DNA of 64,000 nucleotides from Apostichopus japonicus (Eukaryota > Echinodermata > Holothuroidea > Aspidochirotida > Stichopodidae). The notes below the pieces were generated by a model, which ran no database searches, was not told the DNA's origin, and saw only the letters and a program-made list of their open reading frames with translations. Location: NCBI RefSeq assembly GCF_037975245.1, contig NC_092582.1, positions 21,414,577 to 21,478,576 on the forward strand, in the 5' to 3' direction. Positions 13,201-24,100 of this stretch are shown in pieces (positions within the stretch are counted from its first letter, which is position 1; the number at the start of each line of letters is the position of its first letter). Made by a program: the position numbers and the translations under genes.

Positions 13201-16200
13201 GTATATGTAATACACTACACACGGTACAGCAAAATTGGTCGCGAGGGTAGCCATTTTCGTATATCTAACATGTAGCTGCCATGAGTTTGGCCAATCTGCT
13301 ACAAACCATGCTTGGAGGCGGGGCTTAATCATCAAAAACAGGAAAACGTGGGCAAAAGTTCCCTACAAACAAGTTTTGGAGCGTGTGCAAAAAGGCATGA
13401 AACAAACTGTGTTTCGGCCCGATTTGGCCTGATTTGGACATAAATCGGTGAAAAAGTCATAGAATGAGATATAATTCTGGAATAAAAAATAGTAACTTTT
13501 GTAGGCCTATATGATATATGCTTGCTCTGGAAATTCCAGAGAAAAAGAACTTTGTATGAAGACGCTGAAAAATTTTTAAGAGAAGAGAGAGTCCCACTAA
13601 CTGTTACAATATCTCTATACATGTAATGTATTGAGATAACAATGATGTTCCTTTATTTCTAAAGCACACCTATGGAGGATGGTCAAAGTAACACAGCCAT
13701 AATGAACTAAAAGCAGACTGATGGTGATGTACCAAAAAAATCATTTCAAACTTGATAAAGAAGGAAATACTTTTACGAACCTGCAGTTGTTGGTGTACCA
13801 GGGTCAGTGCTTGGGCTGACAATCTGATGAGCATTGAGTTCATTTAATTCTTGCTGTAAATCATGTAGTTTGGTATTAGTCTTTCTGATTATAGAGTTAA
13901 CATTGCTCAGTGTCCTCTTGTCCGTAGAAACTTTCTTCATTCGCTCAGCTGCATCTTTAATTTTATACTCTTTTCTCATTTCAGCTTTAATCTGGTCCTT
14001 AACTTGATCCAGTTTATGCTGAAAATTTGCATCCGAGAGGTCCAGTTGATCCCGACTGTTCACATAAGCTGCGAGTGTGTCATGTGTCTGATGCCGATCG
14101 TCAAGTTCTCGCAGCTGTTCAATGATACAAAAAAAAAAATGTGAACCAGATAGTGATTCCTTGTTACACTTTGTATGGGAAAATTACAGCACATAAAACT
14201 TTCAAGTAATGGGTAATATTATATGAACACTAAGAATGAAATTCATCCCAGACTTACTTTTGCATATATATGCCATAGTCTTCAATTGTAACCATTGCTA
14301 GAGAGAACGTCACCAAATTTAATTTTCATTATTGTGACCATTTACGTAAAATACATCAATGAAGTGAAAGGTCAGGCTTAAAGTTGCCGGTAATGCAATA
14401 ATTTGATGTTGGTACTTTATAGTATATAATGGAGGATAATTGAGTACATAGTGAACAGTGCTGTACATGCAGGCTGATATTCAGTATGTTGTACTGTACA
14501 GTATCACCTACACTTAAGAAAACAATTTTCTAAAAGTAGCATTCTGCATAATTTGGTGATTACTTTTGCAAAAACTTATGGTAAAATACTCATGTGTATG
14601 CAATTATTGACCAATGAAAGATGCCCACCAACATGTTTTCACCAAGTGAAGGTTAATGAGCCAATTTGTGAATGAATTTGATTAGATTTTCAACATTTGA
14701 TTATCAAAAAACTTTCTCACAATATTAGTAGAAATTACTGTACATTTCTAAGAGAAAACTGGAAAACCTGTTTTATGATATTTTGTAGTATCATCTCATT
14801 GTTTGGAATACAACTAGACTATGGTACAGTAGTTAAGCTAACATTGCAATGAGAATTCAGTGCAAAATTAATCAAAACCAAACCACATAGCTGTTTAAAG
14901 CTCTGGGTCAACTTTACACTCAGTAACCAAAAACAAGTTATATATATCATGTAGCATTCATGATTACTAAACTGGTTTAAATAACACAATTTCAATGGAC
15001 ATGATCAGCGAGAGAGCCACTGTCATGCAGTAGTAAATCCTTGACAATATTTGGCTTCAGTTATGTTCTCTGTCATACCATCAGCCAAATACTACATTAG
15101 ATCAACCCAGAACTCAGTCCCTAAACATGATTTCAAACGAAAGATAGAATATCACCAGAATAAGATCTATACTTCAAGAACGGTAGATTCAGAAGGAAGA
15201 GGTTAAGACCCAGAGGATGGTCAAGGGGGTGAAGTGCTAAATTTTTACCGGTTATTATATAAAGCTAGGTTGATGTGAATGTGCAATAGGAGAGTGGAGA
15301 CAGGTAAGAGACGAACACAGTAAGAATGGCTGTTTCCTAAATAACCGTATGTTTATTGTTCCAAGTTTACATTGTACATTCATAAAACACAATCTCAATA
15401 GATACTGTATGCAGCCCTGGGAAAAACAATTATCACTGGCAAATGGCATGCAAAATTCATCGCACAATAAAAACAATACCGTAACCATTTCATCACTTTG
15501 AATTTGTATTCTTGATGACAAGATAATGAATTCTCTCTTGTTCTATACAGCCCTTGGCAATTTACTGATATTCTTTCAATGCTTCATTCCTTTCTCAGTA
15601 GGCAATTGAATAAACTCTGTGGGAAATCTCTCTTCCCAGTTTTCCTTACAGACTCATAAGGAAGCAAATGCAACTTAATTAATTCAACACAAGGAAACAA
15701 TTACAGTACATACTGTAGAACTATCATCATGTAAACAGATGTTTTGTGACATATATGGAGTGACAGACTTTACACAATTATGCAACATTTTGCATGTAAG
15801 TTGTACAGTTACAGTAGATGGGGAAGTGTAAGTTAATTGGAGGCAGCTAACGAATGAGTACATTATATTATCAGATACTCATCTCAGTTTGTGATGTTGT
15901 GTCAAAAGTTCACACCATGTTATAACATTTTTGTATTATAGAGTCCTTAGATCTGCTGACACACTGGATTGTAACATTATGCAGGTATTCTTTACAGTAG
16001 GCTAGTACAGGTACTAAAGCACTTTGATGCCTGTGCCACATGCCAATATGTTGAGTGTAATGTTAATTTTTAATTTTCCAACAGCCAAATCTGTTCTTTA
16101 ACGATGACTTGTTCTTTTTTTTTACAGAAAAACTTTTTCAATTTAACTCAACAAAGAAAAGCCTTGTTTGCCTGAATTTAAAATATTGTTTGCATTATAC

Positions 16201-17322
16201 CGAAAATTGAAAACAAAACATGTGGATACCAATGAGACCACATGTATATGAGACACTTCTACAATGCTAATGAGACACATGTACAATTCCATTGAGAATG
16301 AATCAAGTCCCAACCTGATACTACAGTATGATCCTTGGACATTATACATCGTTAAAGGACATCATTAAAGGAATAACAAAGGCAGGGATCAAAGACAATT
16401 CATATTATTTGGGTCAAGTTAGTTTTCGGGTCGAGTTAGTATAGTTCGAGTCACTCCAAGATTAATGTATGTCGTCCAGTTACAGAGTTGTTGACAATTG
16501 ACAATTCATAATCATGGACGTTAAATAAGAATCTAAGAGACTGACTTCGGTCGGGTTGCGGCTTTGATAAGCCAATGATGGCTTCTTCGCGAGGTCCTGC
16601 TTGCAGGAGGACCTAAAATACATACATACATTACTCAGTAACCTCAAAACTCTCTAATATTCAATTTTTCAGTTAACTGCTTCCTGTTTGACCGAATATT
16701 GAAAATTGAAAATTGGCTCTTAAAGCCTCATAACAATGCAATAAACCGCCATTGATTACATAATATGCTTGAAATTCCATATTGATGTCAGAGAGGAACA
16801 ATTCAATCGAGCAGTAGCACTTTCTCTGTACAAACGCTGTACTATTAAAGCACAATCAGTAAACAACAATTTCATTAAAATTTCTCATAATTTAAGAATT
16901 ACCAAGTATCACTCCATGTTTTAGAATATTACTCTTTTAGAACTCTTTCATTTACATTTACAGAGCAGCCCTTTGTGTTCAGAACAGCTTCTTAAATATA
17001 GAAAATAGTAACAACATTGAACAATACTTAAGAGGTCATGTTCCAATCCAAACATTACCTACTGCCTTTAAAGTAGACAGGGCGTTGAACCATACCATGC
17101 TATTGTCTGTTTTACCTCAAATTTCTAATAAACCTGTATAGGAGCCGTGCCTTGCATTCTGACCATGCATACCATATTCATGATTGTTAGTGTCTTGGAT
17201 AGTACACTTGTTGAAACACTATCAACAAAATCAACAAAATCAACAAAACAACAATCATAATCGCCTACCTGTTGTTGGATCTCATTTTCTGGTCCACCGC
17301 CACTATCATTTGCCAAATCCAT
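1162..17322 (-). CDS. PKN: Protein kinase N (Rho/Rac effector Ser/Thr kinase), 5' part, spliced, runs off left edge
   Basis: Coding exons on the minus strand are 17322-17269, 14114-13781, 5090-4794, 2479-2325 and 1299-1162; all junctions are GT-AG and phases agree, giving 326 residues. The product is an N-terminal fragment of a PKN-family kinase. By family knowledge PKN binds Rho or Rac GTP through HR1 coiled coils that also restrain the C-terminal AGC kinase domain. Three HR1 repeats are visible: one in exon 2 (around [18 protein letters not shown]), one in exon 3 ([18 protein letters not shown]) and one over exons 4-5 ([18 protein letters not shown]). The start at 17322 has an in-frame TAA ten codons upstream. 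The C2-like and kinase exons are not in the window. The first coding exon is only 18 codons. HR1 similarity makes the family call firm; which vertebrate paralogue is closest cannot be told. Confidence 0.93.
2325..2479 (-). CDS. PKN: PKN exon 4: first half of HR1c
   Basis: Acceptor ctgacag, donor AAG|gtaaga. After a short basic linker it encodes the first helix of HR1c ([18 protein letters not shown]). Phase 1 in, phase 0 out, matching exons 3 and 5. Confidence 0.9.
4794..5090 (-). CDS. PKN: PKN exon 3: HR1b
   Basis: Acceptor tgtgcacag, donor TCA G|gtgaga. The 297 nt encode a Ser/Pro linker ([16 protein letters not shown]), HR1b with [16 protein letters not shown] and [16 protein letters not shown], and an acidic tail. 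Phase 1 at both ends. Confidence 0.93.
6729..7150. repeat. Degenerate tandem repeat, about 160-210 bp units
   Basis: The phrase TTTACTTACATTCCTTCC near 6729 recurs in altered form near 6891 and 7098. The first two units also share ACATAGGTGG, GAGAACA, a GACAGG-GCACAGG block and a following TAGTTCCT or TAGGTCCT segment. Units are clearly diverged. Confidence 0.55.
7540..7840 (-). repeat. AGGTCA-rich dispersed repeat, inverted copy
   Basis: Contains TGACCTTTGACCT at 7558-7570 (DR1 on the minus strand) and, further right, ACAAGCCAAGGGCATCACTC with CCATTGCATAGATCCAT. The latter are the reverse complements of the leader phrases seen with the plus-strand copies. Confidence 0.55.
8774..8804. repeat. 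Perfect 31-bp palindrome (15-bp arms, 1-nt centre)
   Basis: The left arm ATTTTGCACCCCCTA at 8774-8788 is exactly complementary to 8790-8804, with a single A between. It lies in a PKN intron and could mark the core of a fold-back element or a cruciform. Confidence 0.85.
11450..12320 (+). mobile_element. Broken non-LTR retrotransposon (CR1/jockey-like LINE) 3' fragment
   Basis: Three frames in succession encode the C-terminal part of a LINE reverse transcriptase: around 11521-11640 ([12 protein letters not shown], then VSVERDLG), 11700-11855 ([26 protein letters not shown]) and 11858-12210 ([37 protein letters not shown]). These are the region after the catalytic YxDD box; that box and the endonuclease are absent. 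Frameshifts, stops and a small gap near 11850 make it dead. The 3' end has a short noncoding tail with CTAAACTAACTAAACT. It is 5'-truncated, as usual for LINEs, and sense relative to the plus strand, so antisense to PKN. Confidence 0.85.
13781..14114 (-). CDS. PKN: PKN exon 2: HR1a
   Basis: Acceptor ttgaacag, donor GCA G|gttcgt. It encodes HR1a: [16 protein letters not shown], a basic helix [18 protein letters not shown], then [18 protein letters not shown] and [16 protein letters not shown]. This is the Rho-GTP binding region in characterised PKNs. It is separated from exon 3 by an intron of 8.7 kb. Confidence 0.93.
14115..17268. other. PKN intron 1
   Basis: Noncoding A+T-rich DNA between the first and second coding exons. 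Apart from a possible retroelement tail near 16540-16640, I see no exon, RNA gene or clear repeat. Confidence 0.55.
16540..16640 (+). repeat. Possible LINE/SINE 3' tail with hairpin and CATA microsatellite
   Basis: GGTCCTGCTTGCAGGAGGACC-type hairpin (16591-16612) follows a second hairpin (GGCTTTGATAAGCC, then GATGGCTTC). It ends in repeated ACATACATACAT. A 3' hairpin followed by a short tandem tail is typical of some LINE and SINE 3' ends; no coding part is visible. Confidence 0.45.
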
Positions 17323-17396
17323 GTTGTTAAATGAAACTGGTTCTGCCCTTTATGAAACAATGGTCTCTTTGGACACCAGCCTTATGGCTTTAGATT
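17269..17396 (-). CDS. PKN: PKN first coding exon with 5' UTR part
   Basis: ATG at 17322 with 18 codons ([18 protein letters not shown]) to donor CAG|gtaggc. A likely upstream acceptor (aactgcag) puts the exon start at 17396, so about 74 nt are 5' UTR and a further noncoding exon should lie to the right. An in-frame TAA ten codons before the ATG supports the start. A CAACAAAAT run sits just inside the intron. Confidence 0.8.
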
Positions 17397-18718
17397 CTGC
17401 AGTTAAGAAATGAGAATATTTTCCTAATTTAAATTTATTAAACAACTGATGCTACAAACATGCTAACTGAAAATTTCTACTTAAAGGTAGATAAAGCACC
17501 ATGAAATTCATTATCAAGTAATTTGTCAAATCAGTAATTCCTACATCACATATGAAACGTGGGCATAGAAAGTGTATCGAAAGTATGAAATTTCAAAAGA
17601 ATAGCACTAGGTAAAAAATTACCAGGGCCTAGATGTTGCAACTGACACAATTAATTCTTTCATAGTGATATATGGTTACCACTTAGAATTTTCACTTAAA
17701 ATTCTTCATGTTTTAACTCTTTTCCAAACTTTGAAAAGGAAAACAGAAAGAGACCAATGTTAAAGTATGGTTTTTCAAACCTAGGCAACAAATTAGAATT
17801 CTTATTAACCTGCCATAAAATATTTAAGTTTCATATACAACTTTTTATCTTCTTACAGCATTGAAAGCAAAACTGATATCAAATCACTCTTAATACAAGC
17901 CTTGACTGGATGAAGGCATGGCCCACTGACTGTAAAGGACAAGTAAACTTATTGGAACAAACCCAAGAAAACATTACACAATGGTCATCAAGTAGCACTG
18001 ATTCTAATATATACAAAGAATTGAAAACCTCATAAAGTCAGACCTATCAAACAAACCACCAACTACCAAACTCCCTGATGCAAACAATAAATTTAAAAGC
18101 TTTAGTTGTTTGGTTTTTCTTGGCACTAAACCTGTTATGATATTAGTAGCTGAGATAATGTTGAAAATAAACATTGATCATTGCAAGAGGAGAAAATGTT
18201 ATGGTTTTTGACATTATTCAGTTAATATCATTTAACTTGTTTGCATTGCAAATTGACTAAGACATCCAAGTAAATGGCTCACCACTCTGGGTATTGCAAT
18301 AGAAGAAAAACAACAAAGTTTTAAACTGTTTAGTCATGGTTAATGCATTTTTAAGAGAAACTCAATCATTTAAATTATGTGAATAAAAGCATCTAACATG
18401 GGCTTTGCAAAACAACCTTAGTCTGGAGCTCAGAGTTCAAATTTAAAGCACTGGGTGACATGAAGGCCAATTTGTGTGCCTCAATACCAAACTTGAACTA
18501 TAAAATGACTACAAAGCTACCACATTTTGTTTACAGAATGCCTCATAATGGGTTGACAGTAAATGAATGCAATTAAGTTCCCCTAACTTAGACTTTGCCA
18601 TTGGGTCTCTTACTCAACTCAAACTGTTGGTGTTAGCCTAGAGTTCCTAGGCCTAGGAGAGGCCTATACTAACCAAACCTGTTCTGAAGACACCTCATTA
18701 ATTCACCACCTAAGTTGA

Positions 18719-19340
18719 GATCCTCAACATTAAATGCCACAATAGGATATATTATTTCCCTGATATCTGTCTGACAAGGAAATTTTATCAACTTTGATTG
18801 CATTGATCAGCAAAGTTTTAAATTTGATGTGTATAAATACTTGAAACGGGTCTCATCAAAATACATATAGAACTAGACCAATCTAGCAGGTATTGTCCAC
18901 TCTACATGAATGAGCCAGTAGGCTAGGCCTTCCAAGTAACCATTAGTCAATGGAAGCAGTGATCTGCAATTACATGCTGGGGCTTGGAGCTACTGTACTT
19001 AGCATGTACAAATTGTTACCAGTCTTGCCAATGCTGCCCTACCAGAGAGGTCCTACATTGTAGTAAAAAAGAACAGACTGGTGCAGCAGCAGTTGAGAAA
19101 CATTAATTTTCATATTTATGGTCAGATTGCACACTGGCCAAAGACAACAAGGTTTTGTTGTTAATGCGAAACTATTCTTGGTGAGTCTACTGAGCATTTT
19201 TACTGGATTAAAAAGTCCTCAACATTTAATGCCAGAATAGGGTATATTTTATATACATACTGTATCTATCTGACAAGGAAAGTTGATCAACTACAAGATT
19301 TCATTGATCAGCAAAGTTTAAATTTAGTGTGTATGAGGCA
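18719..19340 (+). repeat. Duplicated segment A-B-A in the PKN-HMCES interval
   Basis: Block A (TCCTCAACATTAAATGCCA onward, 18719-18842) recurs at about 19213-19340, with shared ATCTGACAAGGAAA and TTGATCAGCAAAGTTT. Block B between them (about 18843-19212) contains GGTCTCATCAAAATA, AGGTCCTACATTGTAGT and GTCAGATTGCACACTGGCC. All of these recur near 20745-21119. Confidence 0.75.
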
Positions 19341-20741
19341 AACATTATCACCTATATTTATTTGCATCCAAAAATGTGTGAAAAGTTGTTTCAGCTAACT
19401 TTGGCAAATACAGGTTGTAAAGTACTGGCACTTTCCATAAGCTATTTCAAACAGATAAGTTTCATATGTTAATGATACAATTTACCTAAGAATATCCATG
19501 AAACAGCATTTTATAGCTGTAATTAAAGAGTCTTATGAAATATAATTCAGTTTTTACAACCAAAGAGGCCATTGGGTGTGTAGAATTATATTACGGATGG
19601 TTTTGTTCTCAACTAATTGCAAGAAAACATAGGTGTCAGGACTGACTGCCTGTTGAATGGAAATACGACAGTAAACTTACATTCATTCAACTGTTAAACT
19701 GCAGCAACACTATAGTGGCAATGTTACGACTGCTACTATCATAAGTTGTAACTTGAATAGGTGACTCTTTATTATGGCTGTCTTAAAGTACTGTATCTGA
19801 ACTTTTTTATGTTGGCTTTTTCCCTTTTGAAGAATAAATCCAAATATTCCTGTGGCAATATTTATTTACATGAAAATTAACATGTTGAAGTGGCGACTAC
19901 TTTGAAAGTTTGAGGTTACTTGTTAGGCTACTGAATTTGAACAACTAAAACAGGCCAAAGATTTTTGTATCCCTAGCCTACAAGGTGTTATTTAAACATA
20001 ATTGACTTAATTTTTATTAATGTGTTTGTTAATTAAGTAGAGGCAAGGATCACAACTACATCATGACGGTCGTGGTACTGACAATATTCATTCACTGGCT
20101 GAAAGGGTGGGTGCGGCTAGTACTGGAAAGTGTAACCTAGTCTGCGCCAACACTTTAGGATAGGCATAGCCTATACATTACTAGTTTGGTTAGCCTGACC
20201 AAAGACACTAACGTTAGGAGTGTTATACAAAGTTATAACGAAAAACTTCTTCAAAATAGTTACTAATGCAAATGTATTTTTAGATAACTTTATAAACCTT
20301 TAAAACAGATTAATCACTCCATATCCATGAAGACACAGTTTGAATATTCAAAACTTTCCCAGAGTTATTGTTAGCAAGTCGTACCAACATTTCACAAAGC
20401 TAGATCTGTATGACTTATTACTAGTTGTTGTACACAGTGGCGCAGGGCATGAAAAGCAATACAGTCAAATCACGTATAGGACTAGCCTAATTACAGTGTG
20501 TGACAACAGTATTATATATTATATACAGAACCGTCAAACATACATATCACGTGATCATTTCCGCATTCACCGTTTTGCGAAAGGTCATTCTCAATTCCGG
20601 GTTTGTACATGACACCAACATGAACAGTTTATGTTACACAGTGAGATGAACAGCTGTGAATACAAATTAATATGATTAAAACTAACTGATTTCAATCGTC
20701 TTATAAAGATAGTAATTATCAAATATCAAAGACTTAACAAC

Positions 20742-21119
20742 AACAGGTCTCATCAAAATATATATAGATTAAGGCATATAGACCGATTGAGCAGGTACCG
20801 TCCACTCTACTTGAATATGAGTCAGGAGTCACTATAGGCTGGGACTACTGTATGATAGTTAATGAAGTTATGCAGTGATCTGCAGTTTGCATGCTGGAGG
20901 ACTAGCTGCATGCACAAACTTGTTACTGAATGCTGCCCTACCAGAGAGGTCCTACATTGTAGTCAAAAGAACAGACTGGTGGCAACGGCAGCTGAGAAAC
21001 ATTTAATTTTCATATTTTTGGTCAGATTGCACACTGGCCGAAGACAACAAAGTTTTGTTGTTAATGTGATACTATTCTTTGTGTGTCTACTGAGCATTAT
21101 TTACTGGATTGAAAAAGTT
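20742..21119 (+). repeat. Second copy of block B, abutting the first HMCES exon
   Basis: Shares GGTCTCATCAAAATA, ACCAGAGAGGTCCTACATTG, ACAGACTGGTG, GTCAGATTGCACACTGGCC, GACAACAA-GTTTTGTTGTTAATG and TCTACTGAGCAT-TTTACTGGATT with 18843-19212. It ends about 28 bp before the HMCES start codon, so it forms the immediate 5' flank of that gene. Confidence 0.75.
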
Positions 21120-21146
21120 GGGGTAACCAGTAACAGTCACACCATT

Positions 21147-21166
21147 ATGTGCGGTAGGACAGCCTG
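21147..21166 (+). CDS. HMCES: HMCES exon 1 (20 nt, catalytic Cys2)
   Basis: ATG TGC GGT AGG ACA GCC TG then gtaagtg. It encodes MCGRTA plus the first two bases of Cys7, completed by T at 23772. It is recognisable only because every SRAP protein begins this way. Confidence 0.9.
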
Positions 21167-24100
21167 GTAAGTGTATAAACCCTGACAGTTTGCTTGGTCA
21201 ACCGTCTTAGCTATGATACAAGCAATAACGGTAATTTTGCTCAGTTAATTGTATGGTTCCATCATTCAGGCTTCATGCAGCTATGTGAGTCATCGATCGA
21301 TGGTTTGACCATGTTCCGGCAGTACTAGAAACAATTATTCCTGTAGTGTAAACGTCGGGAGGAATACTTGTAAAGATTGGGAGCCAAACTGCTTGAAGCA
21401 AAGAAAGATTTCCCAAACTTTGTGCACAAGTGTTAAAGTTTACTGTATAATTCTGCTAATTGGGTGGAATAATCTGCAAAAAAAGTCTTAACATACAAAC
21501 TTCATGTTTTCTTGTTTCACCGTGGCAATTTTGGCCATTCCCATAAAGGCTTTGTATTAAACTGGCAATTGAAAAAGTGGTTACAGTTTGAGGTATGAGT
21601 TCAGCAACTACACTTGTCAAACATCTCAGCTACATATTTTAAAGGGTGTGAAGACTCGCGCAAAAGAAACGTCTAATGCTGGTAATCTGACCTAGTTTCG
21701 AATGAGGTGTAACAGAAGTGTTAGACACCACCATCGATCCCAGAAAATACGCACACGCAGCTTGCTACCATCGGTAATTAGACACTATAGTGTACAGTCA
21801 GTACATACAGCTTGCAGTCAATACTGCGATGGACATCTCAGGTCCAGCTATAGATAACAAGGTATCACGTTTCATTACTGTACTGTCTGCATTTTTTAGC
21901 GACACAGTCTTCAATGCCTTTAAGGGATACAGTATGCGAAGTAACTGCACGCCATCATACAGAACGTGTGGCTGATATTGGCCAAAATGCCTAAAGAAAA
22001 TTAACCAAATTGGACAGTTTTTCTATCACACTGTGTATAGGCAAAGAGAATACAGAACCTCGACATGTTGATCATGGACATATTGCTTTGCATTTGGGGC
22101 ACACATTTCAAACAACTTTGCAAAGAGAAGTGAAATTTGTTTGTTTCAACATCTGCTTAGTATAACATCATTGACATGAAAAGTTACTCTAGCCTGAAAT
22201 CAGGCGCGTAGCCAAGGGGGGGGGGGGGGAAATGGGGCGACCGCCCCACCGGCCATGAACATATTTTTTTAATTTTTTTTTTATATTGCTAGTAATTTCA
22301 AAATCAAAAAAAGGTTAGATGCAACTTAAAAGGCCTGGGAAGTGCCATTTCCTGCGATCTGGGAGGCATTTTTGGCCAAAATTTTCTTGTACCCTTCGCG
22401 CCAGCCCATGGTGGCGTTACCCTTAGATAGTTTGCCTACAGACTTCGCCCCTTCCTTGGCAAATTCCTCGCTACACGCCTGAGCCTAATGTTACATTGTT
22501 CTCAGCAAACAATGTCATTAATGCATATATAGGCCTAGCTCAAGTAGTCAAGTTCCTACTGTAACTAATTATATACTTCCTGGAGAATTGAGGCCATAAA
22601 ATACAGGGCCACTGCAGAGAAGAATCCTAGAATCCGGATGCATGGATGCCTAGTCAGTACTTTCTGATCCAATAATAGTTTCTCCTTTGCCTGTTGCCTC
22701 TATAGGCCTCTAACACTGAATATCCTGGAGTGGATACTGAGTTGGGAAAACACAGACTTAATAAATTGGAGAACGATCGAATATTGTGCTAGTGGTTTTT
22801 TTTTTACTCTTCGTATGCATAAAATATTCCAAGGCTATAGTGGTTAATATCATAAATATCAAGATCCAGACATATTCTATAGTGGGATAATGAAAACTAA
22901 TAAACTGGAGTTGGTGCATGCTTGGATGTGGAGTATAGAGACAAGATGGGTATATGCACATTCGGATGCTGGGATAGGCCTATACATCTAGGTACAATAC
23001 CTGCAGCACATGCATCTCGTCTATCCCATCCAACTTTCATATATATACACTATTCTGATTGGTCTAAGCAAACATACTCAATTATTCATGAACTCTCTAG
23101 AATGGTCAATACTAAAAATGGAATATTAATTAGACAGGACCTGTAGTCAGACGAAGACTCTGGTTGCTGGAAAAGTAGCCAAAAAGCTAAATTAACTCCA
23201 TCTTCCAAAGCCAGACAATATGTCTCCATCAAAACTAAAGGGAACATAATATTCAATTATATTTTGGTCAAGCTGCTGTGGTCTTCAAGAACATATTACC
23301 AAAAGCATAGGCACACTGTTATTGTGATTTAAAGGTATACACAAGAGATAGACAACATCCTGCCCATTTTTTCTCCCACACATATATTCAGCTTTGTCAG
23401 GGGGCTTATTTACTGTACCTAGTAAACCTGTTGCACCACGGCCTAATGACCCTTCATCAAAACAAAGGAAAGTTAACAAATGGGAATCTTTAATCTAAGC
23501 AGATGGACAGAGTCATTCAAGGGATTGCTACGGGCATCATCCAGTACATTATATAGCACCATGAAGGGAAAGAAAGGGAACTTATATTACAGAGCCTATT
23601 GTAGCCTTGGGGCTACATTTGCAAACATAGCTTTGACGAGTCTTGTTTAAACTAAGATATTGCAACTTTGTGCACAAACTTTAACATCTTTATGCACTAC
23701 TTGATTGTATAATTGGCCAGCTATACATCCATGCATGATCATGTTATTGTTCTGTCTGTTTTACTAATTAGTACCCTTGATCCCAACCAGCTGAGACAAG
23801 CTTGTACGTACACAAACAGACAGGGGCAGAGCAGACAGCCAAGATGGAGAAGACATGGCAATGATGGAGGAGGAGGAGGACATCAATCAACCACAAAACA
23901 AACTGGTAACCATGACAACAAAAGGAAAAGAAAGTATTTCCCATCATACAATACTGCTCCTCAGGCTTTGACGTAAGTTCCAAAGAATTCTTTTTGTGAT
24001 TGAATTCTTTGGGTTTTTTATTCAACTGTGTGCATAATTGTCGTTTGAATTTAGAATAAAACTATGTTGAAGTACTTCACATTCGTCTCAGAGATCACTG

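Larger units (their letters stand above)
5091..13780. other. PKN intron 2 (8.7 kb), repeat-bearing
   Basis: Intron between HR1a and HR1b exons. It holds a degenerate tandem repeat (about 6729-7150), AGGTCA-type repeat pieces (about 7540-7840 and 11100-11170), a 31-bp palindrome (8774-8804), TGTACT-rich DNA around 9150-9260 and a broken LINE fragment (about 11450-12320). No host coding exon was recognised. Confidence 0.6.
17397..21146. other. Divergent intergenic region PKN-HMCES
   Basis: Contains the upstream regions of both genes, which are transcribed away from each other. The main structure is a duplicated segment (18719-19340 and 20742-21119, listed separately). The rest is A+T-rich and I recognise no exon in it. 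No TATA box could be assigned with confidence to either gene. Confidence 0.5.
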
